Below are positions 41,964 through 51,638 of a stretch of DNA of 64,000 bases, piece by piece. Source of the DNA: Pseudomonadota bacterium (GTDB taxonomy: Bacteria > Desulfobacterota > Desulfobulbia > Desulfobulbales > SURF-16); assembly GCA_018816555.1 (NCBI GenBank), contig JAHIVT010000138.1, positions 35,388-99,387 on the forward strand. The letters run 5' to 3'. Every line of letters begins with the position of its first letter. The stretch's first letter is position 1. Position numbers and translations under genes: made by a program. The notes below the pieces were generated by a model. That model saw nothing but the letters and a program-made list of their open reading frames with translations, searched no databases and was not told the origin of the DNA.

Positions 41964-43751
41964 TTAAATCTTGCCGTTCCTCGGCCGGTCGTTGGTCAAT
42001 TGCCCTGCCTGGACGGGAAGGTGCATACCCTCCCAGAGCCCGGTAAAGAAATGACGGGCATTGCTTCCCAGTGAACTGGTCCGGTAGCCCCCTTCCTGGA
42101 CAACAACGGTCGGCAGATCAAGCCGGCCGATCATGCGGCCGTTCTCATAGAAATCTTTGGCTTCCAGGCTCCAGGAGCCGGTGGGATCATTTTTGGCCGG
42201 GTCATAACCCAGGGCAAGGACGAAAAAGTGTGGGGAAAATTTGCGGATACGGGCCAGAGCCCTGGCCAGCACCTGCCGGTAGCCATGGCCATCGAGTTTT
42301 TCCGGCAGGGGATAGTTTTTATTGTACCGGTATCCTTCCCCCTCGCCATATTCTTCGGCAAAACCTGAAAAATACGGGTAGGCGAAGCTCGGGTGGCCAT
42401 GGATGGAGATGGTCAGCACATCGGCCCGCTCGTAAAAGATATCCTGGGTGCCGTTGCCGTGATGGTAGTCAATATCAAGCACCGCCACCTTGCCGTGGCG
42501 GCTGAGAAAATTGGCCGTAATCGCCGTTGAATTGAAATAGCAGAACCCCCCGAAAACCTTTCGTTCGGCATGGTGGCCGGGCGGACGCACCAGTGCATAG
42601 GCCAGCCTGTATCCTTCGAAGAGCAGATTGCCGGCGGTCAGGGCGCAGTCGACGGATCTTTTGGCCGCCAGATAGGCATTGCGGTTCAGGGGGGTGAAGG
42701 TGTCAATACAGTAGTAGCCGGCGCGAACCGGCAGCTCCTTGGGCGGCCGGGTGTTATTGCGGATCGGGAAGACATAGGGGTAGACCGATTTGCCCGGCTC
42801 AATATTGCTGCAGACCCGCTTGAGATACTCGACAAACTTGGTGTCATGCGCCTGTTTAATGTGGCTCTCGGGAAAATGTCTGACAGGCAGCTGATCAAAT
42901 AATCCGGTTTGTTCAATGCCTTTCATGATCGACTTGATGCGCACCGGGGCCTCGACATAACCTCGTTCATGCACGTGGTGCATGTCATGCTTGTCATTAA
43001 TCACCAGGGCAATGCGCTGTTCAATGGACAATACCGGGGTGAGAGCCGCCGTTTCTTTTTTGACATGACGTGGCGACCGGAGACGGATCGGGTCATCCTG
43101 AAAGGACTCAACCACCATGTCAATGTAGCCGGCCGGGCAGGCCTTGCCGTATTTTTTGGTGAGAATGGCGTGGACGATGGTTCTTGCCGTGGCCTGGGAA
43201 GGCAGGGTTTTGGCCTCAACCTGGTCATAGACAAGATAGGGCGGGCAGTCATAGGTGGGTTTCAGCGGCGTTTCATAGGCGGTGTTGATGATGGGAACCG
43301 CCCCATATCGCTCATAAAACCGCAGGCGCGCCCTGTTCTGTTTCAAGATGCTCGGGTCGCTGCACAGTCGGGCATCATCCGGCAGACACTCCATGAAGAT
43401 ACCGCAGACCCCGAGCCTTCTTGCCTCTTCGCGCACCCGTTGATAGAGCGCTCCGCCGACACCGCCGGCATTTTTTTGCGGCTTGACGGAGATGAAATCA
43501 AGATAACAGAACTTCAGGTCATGGTCAAAATTGACCAGGGCAAAACCCTTCACCCGGTGGCGCTGGTTGTCCGCCACAAAGAGAATGGTGCGGAACTGAT
43601 ATTTCAGCGGGTTGACAAGTTTGGCCGGTAGGCTCTTGATCTCTTTTTCGGAAAGGGCGGAGAATTGCGCCCGCAGTATTTCCTGCACCTGGCTGACGGC
43701 GTCTTGGTCAATGGACAGGGTAACGTCGTAAACGCGGCGGATGCGGAACAT
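41964..43751 (-). CDS. Fusion of GNAT acetyltransferase and HDAC/acetylpolyamine amidohydrolase-type deacetylase
   Basis: N-terminal GNAT-like (VKPQKNAGGVGGALYQRVREEARRLG), C-terminal HDAC (RPPGHHA, GGFCYFN, LDIDYHHGNGTQDIF, QEGGY); start at MFRIRRVYD. Confidence 0.85.
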   Translation of the reverse strand: MFRIRRVYDVTLSIDQDAVSQVQEILRAQFSALSEKEIKSLPAKLVNPLKYQFRTILFVADNQRHRVKGFALVNFDHDLKFCYLDFISVKPQKNAGGVGGALYQRVREEARRLGVCGIFMECLPDDARLCSDPSILKQNRARLRFYERYGAVPIINTAYETPLKPTYDCPPYLVYDQVEAKTLPSQATARTIVHAILTKKYGKACPAGYIDMVVESFQDDPIRLRSPRHVKKETAALTPVLSIEQRIALVINDKHDMHHVHERGYVEAPVRIKSIMKGIEQTGLFDQLPVRHFPESHIKQAHDTKFVEYLKRVCSNIEPGKSVYPYVFPIRNNTRPPKELPVRAGYYCIDTFTPLNRNAYLAAKRSVDCALTAGNLLFEGYRLAYALVRPPGHHAERKVFGGFCYFNSTAITANFLSRHGKVAVLDIDYHHGNGTQDIFYERADVLTISIHGHPSFAYPYFSGFAEEYGEGEGYRYNKNYPLPEKLDGHGYRQVLARALARIRKFSPHFFVLALGYDPAKNDPTGSWSLEAKDFYENGRMIGRLDLPTVVVQEGGYRTSSLGSNARHFFTGLWEGMHLPVQAGQLTNDRPRNGKI

Positions 43752-43752
43752 G

Positions 43753-44220
43753 TTACAGGTCCTTACAGTAGACGATTTTGTCATCGCCTTCCCGGTAGAA
43801 ATCGGGAAAGGTGCCGGCCACCTGATAGCCGTGTCGTTCGTAGAAAGAGCGGGCGGCGGCGTAGCCGGGGGTTGACGAGGTATCCACATACACCCGCATG
43901 CCCGCGCCGAGTTTGGTTTCCATGGCCGCCAGCAGCCGGGAGCCGATGCCGCCTCGCGCCTGGCCGGGGTCCACGGCAATCCAGTAAAGATCCCAGCGTT
44001 TATCGGAAATCGGGATGGGACCGTAGCAGATGAAACCGAGGAGCAGTCCGTCACTGTCAACGGCCGTCAGCAGGTAATAGCCGTTTTTTTCCGAGGCCAG
44101 GGCATCATTGATGACTTCCCTGGCCAGTTCGATCTCCTCCTGATTGAAATTACTGATGCCGGCAACCAGGGAGAACAGGCTGCTGCGGTCATGGGCTGCT
44201 GCAGGACGGATGGTGATCAT
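43753..44220 (-). CDS. GNAT family N-acetyltransferase
   Basis: 155 aa; VDPGQARGGIGSRLLAAME, AARSFYERHGYQVAG. Confidence 0.88.
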   Translation of the reverse strand: MITIRPAAAHDRSSLFSLVAGISNFNQEEIELAREVINDALASEKNGYYLLTAVDSDGLLLGFICYGPIPISDKRWDLYWIAVDPGQARGGIGSRLLAAMETKLGAGMRVYVDTSSTPGYAAARSFYERHGYQVAGTFPDFYREGDDKIVYCKDL

Positions 44221-45209
44221 TGCTCTAACCTTATGGAGAGAAAGCGGACAAATTCTTTAACAATTGCGGTATAATTCATCCGGCATTGCTGCGCTGCGGC
44301 AACAAAACCCGCATCAGGGCTAAGGCAGGGATTGGCATTTGCCTCCAGCACAAAGACCTTGCCGAGGTCATCCATGCGCACGTCAATCCTGCCGTAATCG
44401 CGCAGCATGAAAAGGTTGTATGCCTCTGCGGCGACCCGGCGGAGGTTCTGTTCCTCAGCTGCCGGCAGGTTCTGGGGAAAGAAGCGCGGCGTATGGTGAA
44501 ATTCAAAGGCGTTCTCATCCCATTTGGCCTTGTAGCCGACAATGCGGTGCAGCGCCGGGGGGAAGGTGGAAAAATCGATCTCCGCCATGGGCAGCACCTG
44601 GGCGGACGGATAGCCGAACAGGGAGATGTTGAATTCACGGCCGGCTATGAACTGTTCAACCAGCAGAGGGCCGTAACGGGCATAAAATTCAGGAAGTTTC
44701 TCCCGCAGTTCCTGCACCGTGAAAACCAGGGATTCCTGATCAATGCCGATGCTGGCATCCTCAAAGCGGGGCTTGATGATGGCCGGCAGGGAAATATCGG
44801 CTAGATTGCCTGGATTCTCGCCGGCAAAGGAGATGTATGCCGGGGTGAGCAGGCCTGCGGCTGCCAGCTGGCGTTTGGCCAGCAGCTTGTCGGTGGACAG
44901 CATGAGGGCCAGCGAGCCGGAGCCGGTGAACGGCAGGCCCAGCAGCTCGAAAACCGCGGCCGGATGGCCGCCAAGGTGCGGGTTATCGTCAACGCTCTCA
45001 CACAGGTTGAACACGGCGTCCACCTGCTCCTGCCGGATTACCTTCAGAAATTTCTCTAGATCCCGGTCAAAGGGCAGACGGACAGCAGGGATGGCTAGTT
45101 CATTGAGCCCGCGCTCCACGGCGTCCACCTGCTGCACTACATCCTGGGAGGATTGCCAGTTGGCGCTGCCTGTTTCGGCCGGCCGGTTATAAACAATGGC
45201 GATTTTCAT
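44217..45209 (-). CDS. ATP-grasp ligase, D-Ala-D-Ala ligase-like
   Basis: FNLCESVDDNPHLGGHPAAVFELLGLPFTGSGSLALMLSTDKLLAKRQL, RIDVRMDDLGKVFVLEANANPCL; start at MKIAIVYNRP. Confidence 0.85.
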   Translation of the reverse strand: MKIAIVYNRPAETGSANWQSSQDVVQQVDAVERGLNELAIPAVRLPFDRDLEKFLKVIRQEQVDAVFNLCESVDDNPHLGGHPAAVFELLGLPFTGSGSLALMLSTDKLLAKRQLAAAGLLTPAYISFAGENPGNLADISLPAIIKPRFEDASIGIDQESLVFTVQELREKLPEFYARYGPLLVEQFIAGREFNISLFGYPSAQVLPMAEIDFSTFPPALHRIVGYKAKWDENAFEFHHTPRFFPQNLPAAEEQNLRRVAAEAYNLFMLRDYGRIDVRMDDLGKVFVLEANANPCLSPDAGFVAAAQQCRMNYTAIVKEFVRFLSIRLEQ

Positions 45210-45246
45210 GATTCTGTCAATTATGATGAATTCGGGAAAGCTTTTT

Positions 45247-45328
45247 ACCACGGAGCACACAGAGAGTTCAGAGAAAATATTTTTTAATTACAGCAATTTA
45301 TCTCTGTGAACTCAGTGCTCTCTGTGGT
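45247..45328. repeat. Imperfect long inverted repeat between the two ATP-grasp genes
   Basis: ACCACGGAGCACACAGAGAGTTCAGAGA ... TCTCTGTGAACTCAGTGCTCTCTGTGGT. Confidence 0.75.
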
Positions 45329-45336
45329 TCATTTCG

Positions 45337-46314
45337 TCAATCTTTCATCCGACTGATGGCCGCGCCCACGATTTCCGCAATCAGCTGTTGGTAGCTTATG
45401 CCGAATTTGCCGGCAATGATGCACAGATCCGAGTGCTCCGGATGCAGCCCGGCAATGGGGTTGATCTCAATAAACGACGGATGGCCGTTTGCGTCGGAAC
45501 GCAGATCAACCCGGCCGGAATCCCGGCAGTCCAGAACATGCCATACCTTCAGCGCCAGCTCCACCGCCTCCCGGGCCTCGGCATCGTCAACGGCCCGATA
45601 TTCCACCACCTCCTCGCAGATTTCCTTATTGCGGTAAGAGTAGACATCGGGATCCGAGTTGGCCAGCAGCACCACCTCCATTATCCCGATGGATCTGGCC
45701 TTGCTGCCGTTGCCGACAATGCCCACGGTGAATTCGCGGCCGGGCAGGAAGGTTTCGATCAGCACCGGTTGTTTGTAGGTCTCGAGCAATTCGCGACACA
45801 CTAAATCAAGCTGGTGGGCGCCGGCAATCTTTGAGGCCGCGGTGACGCCTTTGCCGGTGCCTTCGGCAATGGGCTTGGCAAAAAGCGGATAGGGCAGGTT
45901 GATGCGGGCTATATCCTCAGGGCTGCGGACCACGGCAAAATCCGGGGTCCGCAGGCCCAGGTCGCGGATGATATGTTTGGCCATGGCCTTGTGCAGGGTG
46001 ATTGACAGCATCAGCGGGTCAGAGAAGGTATAGGGAATGCGGTAGGCATCCAGCAGGGCCGGGACAGCGGCTTCACGGCCGAAGCCGTAGAGCCCTTCCG
46101 CGATATTGAATACCATGTCCCATCTTTCTCCGGCCGCCAGCCGTTTGACCAGACTCTGGATATTGCCGATGCGCACGGTTTCATGGCCAAGGTTCTGCAG
46201 GGCCGTTTCGATGGCGTCAATGGTGTCGGGACGATCGAACTCGGCGGTTTCTTCCTCGCCGTAACCGGCGGCAAGATAGTCTGCTCTCAGGTCATAAGTC
46301 ATACCAAATTTCAT
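45337..46314 (-). CDS. ATP-grasp ligase, D-Ala-D-Ala ligase-like
   Basis: FNIAEGLYGFGREAAVPALLDAYRIPYTFSDPLMLSITLHKAMAKHII, GRVDLRSDANGHPSFIEINPIAGLHPEHSDL. Confidence 0.85.
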   Translation of the reverse strand: MKFGMTYDLRADYLAAGYGEEETAEFDRPDTIDAIETALQNLGHETVRIGNIQSLVKRLAAGERWDMVFNIAEGLYGFGREAAVPALLDAYRIPYTFSDPLMLSITLHKAMAKHIIRDLGLRTPDFAVVRSPEDIARINLPYPLFAKPIAEGTGKGVTAASKIAGAHQLDLVCRELLETYKQPVLIETFLPGREFTVGIVGNGSKARSIGIMEVVLLANSDPDVYSYRNKEICEEVVEYRAVDDAEAREAVELALKVWHVLDCRDSGRVDLRSDANGHPSFIEINPIAGLHPEHSDLCIIAGKFGISYQQLIAEIVGAAISRMKD

Positions 46315-46353
46315 TTTGTTCTCCGGGAAATTATAAGAAGCAGACCTCTGGTT

Positions 46354-47583
46354 TTACAGGGTGTCAGGGTAACGATAGATATTGCCCTCATAATTTTTGA
46401 GGAGCAGATCAGTGCCTTCCCTACCGACCACTGTGTCCGGCAGCAGGGGAATTTTGCCTCCCCCCCCGGGGGCGTCGATGACATAGGTGGGCACGGCATA
46501 GCCGGTGGTGTGGCCACGGAGACCCTGGTAGATTTCCAGTCCCCTGGCAACGGATGTTCTGAAGTGGGCGGAGCCGATAATGGGATCGCACTGGTAGAGA
46601 TAGTATGGTTTGACCCGCATGCGCACCAGGCCCTGCATCAGCCTCTTCATGGTCGGCACATCATCGTTGATGCCGGCAAGCAGCACGGTCTGACTGCCCA
46701 GCGGGATGCCGGCGTCAGCCAGTTTCTCGCAGGCCCTTTTCATTTCCCTGGTCTGTTCCGCCGGATGCATGGCGTGGATGCTGATCCACAGCGGATGGTA
46801 GCGGCGCAGCATCCTGGTCAGCTGGGAGGTGATGCGCTGGGGCAGCACGGCCGGGGTTTTGGTGCCGAGGCGGATGAGCTCCACATGTTTGATGCTGCGC
46901 AGGCGTTTCAGCAGGTATTCCAGCGTTTCATCGGGCAGGGTAAGGGGATCGCCGCCGGAAAGCAGCACGTCCCGGATCTCCCGGTGGCTCTCGATATAGG
47001 CAAAGGCCTTTTCCCAGCGCTCCTTGAAACCTTTTGTTCTCTTTGACTTGCCGACCATGCGGGAACGGGTGCAGTAACGGCAGTAGTTCGAGCAGTAATC
47101 GGTCACCAGAAACAGAACGCGGTCGGGATAGCGGTGCACCAGGCCGGGAACCGGGGTGTGACTGTCCTCTCCCAGGGGGTCATGGGCCTCGCCGCTGGAT
47201 ACCATGAGTTCGTTGACCACCGGCACCACGGCACGGCGAATGGGATCTTTCGGATCAACAGGGGAAATGAGGCTGGCGTAGTAAGGGGTGATGGCAAAGG
47301 GCAGGGTGGAGTTGTGACGCTGCAATGCCTGGCGCTCATTGTCTGTCAGCCGAACAAATTTTTCAAGCTGGGATACGGTGGTAATGCGATTTTTCAACTG
47401 CCAGTGCCAGTCATTCCATTCGGCTATGGTGGTGTCGGGAAAGTATCGGTTGCGGAAGGCTTTGGCGCGTGAGATCGCGGGGAATCTTGCCGGGATGGCG
47501 GAAGCGAAGGAGGGGGAGCATGCTCGTGCACAAATGCCTGGAGGCTCTTCAGGTTCTTCAAGGGGAATGATTTTTAGGGCCAT
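46354..47583 (-). CDS. KamA family radical SAM aminomutase (lysine 2,3-aminomutase-like)
   Basis: CSNYCRYCTRSRMVG radical SAM motif; VKPYYLYQCDPIIGSAHFRT; GYAVPTYVIDAPGGGGKIPLLPD. Confidence 0.9.
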   Translation of the reverse strand: MALKIIPLEEPEEPPGICARACSPSFASAIPARFPAISRAKAFRNRYFPDTTIAEWNDWHWQLKNRITTVSQLEKFVRLTDNERQALQRHNSTLPFAITPYYASLISPVDPKDPIRRAVVPVVNELMVSSGEAHDPLGEDSHTPVPGLVHRYPDRVLFLVTDYCSNYCRYCTRSRMVGKSKRTKGFKERWEKAFAYIESHREIRDVLLSGGDPLTLPDETLEYLLKRLRSIKHVELIRLGTKTPAVLPQRITSQLTRMLRRYHPLWISIHAMHPAEQTREMKRACEKLADAGIPLGSQTVLLAGINDDVPTMKRLMQGLVRMRVKPYYLYQCDPIIGSAHFRTSVARGLEIYQGLRGHTTGYAVPTYVIDAPGGGGKIPLLPDTVVGREGTDLLLKNYEGNIYRYPDTL

Positions 47584-47905
47584 GGATTTTCTCCTGATTT
47601 TTTCTTTTTTTTACGGGTCAAGCAGAGTCGAATTGACTCATTAAATTGCAATGTAAAACCTTATATGGCGGCTAATATATTTAGCAAGATAAAATGTCAA
47701 TAAATAATAATTTTTGATGAAAAAAAATGAGAGGAAATCTGCTGCATTAGTGCAATGAGAGAAGGTAAGTCCGCAAATTTGATGCGGTATTGCTGAGGCC
47801 TGGTTTTTGCCTCTCCCTGAAAGCTGAGCGATGCAGAAAGAGCAATATGCCTCAATGTCAATGAGATTGTCGGAACGGAACGCTGGTAGATTATCTGGTA
47901 GTGCA

Positions 47906-47944
47906 CAAAAAAACCGGACGCCGTAATGGGGTCCGGTTTTTTTG
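47906..47944. terminator. Rho-independent terminator (bidirectional)
   Basis: AAAAAAACCGGAC...GTCCGGTTTTTTT. Confidence 0.85.
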
Positions 47945-48026
47945 TGGTTTTTCAGCCGTCGTTGCAGGAGAAGGAGAAGGGAGCCGTCAGGCTGGCGGCG
48001 GCGGTTTCAGGTAATCCTTGCTCACA

Positions 48027-48242
48027 TCATTCTACAACTTTTATTCCCATGCCTTTCAGTTTGACAATTACATCCTTGACCTGCGCTTCGTTACAGTCAT
48101 CAATGTGGTAGACGTTTTTCATGCCATCCACGAAGTGCACGACAAAATGGCCCTGTTCATCAAGTAAGGCTTTGCGGATATGGTCTTTGTCCAGCCACGG
48201 TTTAAGCTCTTGCATAAAATCATTCAAACTGCAGGTCTTCAT
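48027..48242 (-). CDS. Small conserved hypothetical protein
   Basis: 71 aa MKTCSLNDFMQELKPWLDKDHIRKALLDEQGHFVVHFVDGMKNVYHIDDCNEAQVKDVIVKLKGMGIKVVE; coding-like composition, terminator downstream. Confidence 0.6.
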   Translation of the reverse strand: MKTCSLNDFMQELKPWLDKDHIRKALLDEQGHFVVHFVDGMKNVYHIDDCNEAQVKDVIVKLKGMGIKVVE

Positions 48243-48597
48243 TGCTGGTCCTCCATGGATTGGTAATTGGTAAAGAAAGTAAATCGGTGATTGTTTGTAG
48301 CAGGTCAGCCGGCTGGGCTGACATTATGCATTATATAACACAACTTGCCCGGAGAGATAATTTTTCTGTTTTTTTTCATACATAGCCGAACATGACACAA
48401 TTTGCGTGCGGGATGATAAATTATGAACTTATACATGTACTGTATGGCTGTCGAGAGGTTTTTAAGAGACTGACAAACTTTTATTGTATCATTTGCCCTA
48501 ATTATGCTACGTTTTGTCCGGTAGCAATGGCCGGTTTCAGCCGGTTGAAAAAAGGCTCCATCCGTATTTTCAGGCAATCGATATTGGAGATTTACAT

Positions 48598-50901
48598 ATG
48601 AAGCGCCCCCCCCTTCTTACGGAAGATGGTTATCTGCTGGTCGATCAGAAAACGGAACCCACTATTGACGAAGAACTCGGAGTGCCGAAGCTTGCCGGGA
48701 TCATGCGTCTGGAGGAAACCAGCGACACCCTGCGGGGCGTTATCGGGGATTTCGCCGCCGCCGGGCTCCTCCGGCAGCACTGTTGCCTGATCGGCAGGAG
48801 CGGCCATTCCCAGATCGGCCTTGATGTTGATTTCGGCGAAGGCCTGCCGGAAATCGACACCAAGCGCAAGCGCATCGATCTGCCCGTCCAGCTCACCTCG
48901 CTCAATCCCAATATTCCCGACACCCTGTTTTCCGAGATCAAGGCCATGACGGAGGGCAACAGGCGGCTGACCATCGGCCGGCTCTTTGTCCCCATGGCTC
49001 CGCCCCTGTCCCGTGAGGCCATTGAGGAGGCCGTGGCCGATAACCATATCCTGCTGACGCCCAAATCCAAAATCGACGGGGACGGCGTGGTAACCATTCC
49101 TCTGGATAATATCAGATACCTGCTTTGCAACACCCTGCTCACCGCGGGCCAGAATGGCCAGATCGTTCTCTACGAGAGCAAACAGGGGCTCGGCCTGATC
49201 CAGTATTATTCCCACAGCGGCCTGCCTACTTTCTTTGAGCCGGGAGATTTTCTCTGTGGCGCCATGCGCATTTCCCTGGGACCCTACAGTGCCCTGATCG
49301 AAAGGGAGCTCAACGAGGCGGGAGTTTTTCACCTGGCCGCCCGCCTGCTCGATGCGGTGCGCACCAGCGGCATCAACATTCCCCGCCAGGTTGAACTATA
49401 CAACGGCAGCGACCGGGCAGTAGCCACCCATGATCTGCAGGTGCGTCTCCGGCTCTTTCCGGCCGATCTGGCAACGGCGAGGGTGGCTACCCGCCTGCTG
49501 TCAGGCAGCCGGGCTCGGAAAATCATGCAGGATGGGGTTGATTTTGCCGATGCCACCAACATCTTTGATATCAATGTCTGTGATGCCTTGTTTGACAGCC
49601 TCAGCTCTGTTCCCACCGAACGGGGCAATTACGGCCGCATTCTCACCCGCAGCAAGTGTATTGATATCCAGCGGGAGCTGCTGGAAAGCGAGTGGCATGA
49701 AACCGCCCAGAATCGCATTGTCTATGAGGCGGTGCGCGGTACGATCACCTCCGGAGTGCACCGCGGCGAGCAGATCACCCCGGAACTGCGAGACTTTGTG
49801 GACAATCTGGAACTGGTGGGCGGATCCCAGAATCTGCGCAAGGTGTTCATTTCCCACGAATTTCCGCTGACCGATACGCTCCGTGTTCTGAAACGCAATA
49901 ATGTCGGTGTCTTTATCGGGCGCAGCATCAGGCCGAGTGAAACCCAGGATACCGGAATTCATGAACAACCGCAGGCTGCCCGGCACAACATTTATTTCGG
50001 CCAGACCACCTTTGAAACCTTCTGCGATCTGTCGAGCCGGGAAATGGCCCGTTTTTACATGGTTGTCGGCGAGGGAGGAGAGAGGCATGTGCGGGAGTTT
50101 CACCGCGGTTTCTGGATGACCCGGGAAGGCAAGGAGAAAATCGCCGATGTGCACACCATGATCGCCATGTTCGGCTCCCATGTGGAGGGCACGGATGAGG
50201 TGCTCACCGAACAGATTCATCAATTTTTTGCCCGGCTTACTGAAGTGCCTGAAATAGGCGGCTGTTTCGCCGTGTGTCACGGCAGCGGACCGGGGGTGAT
50301 GCGCATCGCTGATGATGCGGCCGCCGACCAGGGCATTCTGCGCATCGGCATCGGCATCGACAGTGAAAAGATCGGCCAGCGGGCCAACCTGCGGCCGCCC
50401 GTCCTGCTCAATTTTAATAATTCAGCCAGACACGTGCGGCAGAACATTCTCGACCGCACCTCCCTGTTCAAGATCTACAATATCGGCGGCACGGGCACCT
50501 TTGAAGAGCTGCTGATCGCCATTACCAACCTGAAACTTTTTGAAAGCCTGCCCGCCCCGCATATCTTTGTCGATCCCTTCGGGCTGGGGGAAAACGGCGC
50601 CCATCTCTGGGAGTCCACCCTGGCCCAGCTGAGAACCACTTCCAGCCTGAAAACCATCGGCAGCCACATTGTCCGGCTGGCGCCGGCCTGGGTGCCCAAC
50701 TTCTGCCACGTGGTCCGCGATTATGACGCGGTGCTGTCGATCATTGCCGATTTTGCCAAAGATCCGGCCACCTATTGGGAAAAGGCCGGCATCGCCGACC
50801 GTGACCTGCTGCATGCCTTTGACAACGCAGAGCGGGCCGGGGTCATCATCCCGCCCTATCTGCGGGATGCGATGCAGTCCGTGCGCAGTCGCTGTGAATA
50901 A
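48598..50901 (+). CDS. Large protein with C-terminal LOG/lysine-decarboxylase-like Rossmann domain and uncharacterised N-terminal region
   Basis: CHGSGPGVMRIADDAAADQG and GGTGTFEELLIAI (LOG-family GGxGTxxE motif); start at MKRPPLLTEDG. Confidence 0.75.
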   Translation: MKRPPLLTEDGYLLVDQKTEPTIDEELGVPKLAGIMRLEETSDTLRGVIGDFAAAGLLRQHCCLIGRSGHSQIGLDVDFGEGLPEIDTKRKRIDLPVQLTSLNPNIPDTLFSEIKAMTEGNRRLTIGRLFVPMAPPLSREAIEEAVADNHILLTPKSKIDGDGVVTIPLDNIRYLLCNTLLTAGQNGQIVLYESKQGLGLIQYYSHSGLPTFFEPGDFLCGAMRISLGPYSALIERELNEAGVFHLAARLLDAVRTSGINIPRQVELYNGSDRAVATHDLQVRLRLFPADLATARVATRLLSGSRARKIMQDGVDFADATNIFDINVCDALFDSLSSVPTERGNYGRILTRSKCIDIQRELLESEWHETAQNRIVYEAVRGTITSGVHRGEQITPELRDFVDNLELVGGSQNLRKVFISHEFPLTDTLRVLKRNNVGVFIGRSIRPSETQDTGIHEQPQAARHNIYFGQTTFETFCDLSSREMARFYMVVGEGGERHVREFHRGFWMTREGKEKIADVHTMIAMFGSHVEGTDEVLTEQIHQFFARLTEVPEIGGCFAVCHGSGPGVMRIADDAAADQGILRIGIGIDSEKIGQRANLRPPVLLNFNNSARHVRQNILDRTSLFKIYNIGGTGTFEELLIAITNLKLFESLPAPHIFVDPFGLGENGAHLWESTLAQLRTTSSLKTIGSHIVRLAPAWVPNFCHVVRDYDAVLSIIADFAKDPATYWEKAGIADRDLLHAFDNAERAGVIIPPYLRDAMQSVRSRCE

Positions 50902-50931
50902 AGGAAAGAATCAACTGACCGTTAAAAAACT

Positions 50932-51567
50932 ATGCTGTCCAGCCTTGCCGTCATATTTGCCTCTTCCTTCATGATCGCCCTGTCAGGCGCGCTGATGCCC
51001 GGGCCTCTGCTGACCGTGACCATCAGTGAGAGTTCCCGCCGCGGCGCATCAGCCGGGCCGCTGATGATGCTGGGCCACGGACTGCTGGAACTGGTCCTGG
51101 TGGTGGCGCTGTTGTCCGGCATGGCCCCTTTTTTTGAGCAAGACGGCGTCTTTATCGTCATTGCCCTGTTCGGCGGCGGGATTCTTTTGTGGATGGCTGT
51201 TTCCATGTTGCGAAGTCTGCCGACCCTGCGCCTTGATCTTGATGTGCACACGGAAAAAACGCAAAATCTGGTCATGGCCGGCATCATGTTCAGTCTGGCC
51301 AATCCCTACTGGACCATCTGGTGGGCATCAATCGGGCTGGGCTACATCATCCATTCCTTCAAGTTCGGCATACCGGGGGTGCTGGCATTCTTTACCGGCC
51401 ATATCCTGGCCGATCTTTTGTGGTATTCCCTCATCTCCTTTGCCATTGCCAGGGGCAAGCGCTTCTTCAGTGACGGGTTCTACCGGGGACTGATCGGCAC
51501 CTGCGCCTCCCTGCTGGTGGTATTTGCCTGTTATTTTCTGTACAGCGGTTTGGAGAAACTGGTTTAG
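50932..51567 (+). CDS. LysE family amino acid exporter
   Basis: ALMPGPLLTVTISESSRRGASAGPLMMLGHGLLELVLV; about 6 TM. Confidence 0.85.
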   Translation: MLSSLAVIFASSFMIALSGALMPGPLLTVTISESSRRGASAGPLMMLGHGLLELVLVVALLSGMAPFFEQDGVFIVIALFGGGILLWMAVSMLRSLPTLRLDLDVHTEKTQNLVMAGIMFSLANPYWTIWWASIGLGYIIHSFKFGIPGVLAFFTGHILADLLWYSLISFAIARGKRFFSDGFYRGLIGTCASLLVVFACYFLYSGLEKLV

Positions 51568-51596
51568 GGGGGGGCTTCATATCTGCCCTTTGACAC

Positions 51597-51624
51597 GTAG
51601 GGGCGGTTCGCGAACCGCCCCTGC
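51597..51624. repeat. 28-bp palindromic repeat, copy 3
   Basis: GTAGGGGCGGTTCGCGAACCGCCCCTGC. Confidence 0.95.
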
Positions 51625-51638
51625 CATGGAGCCCTGTT

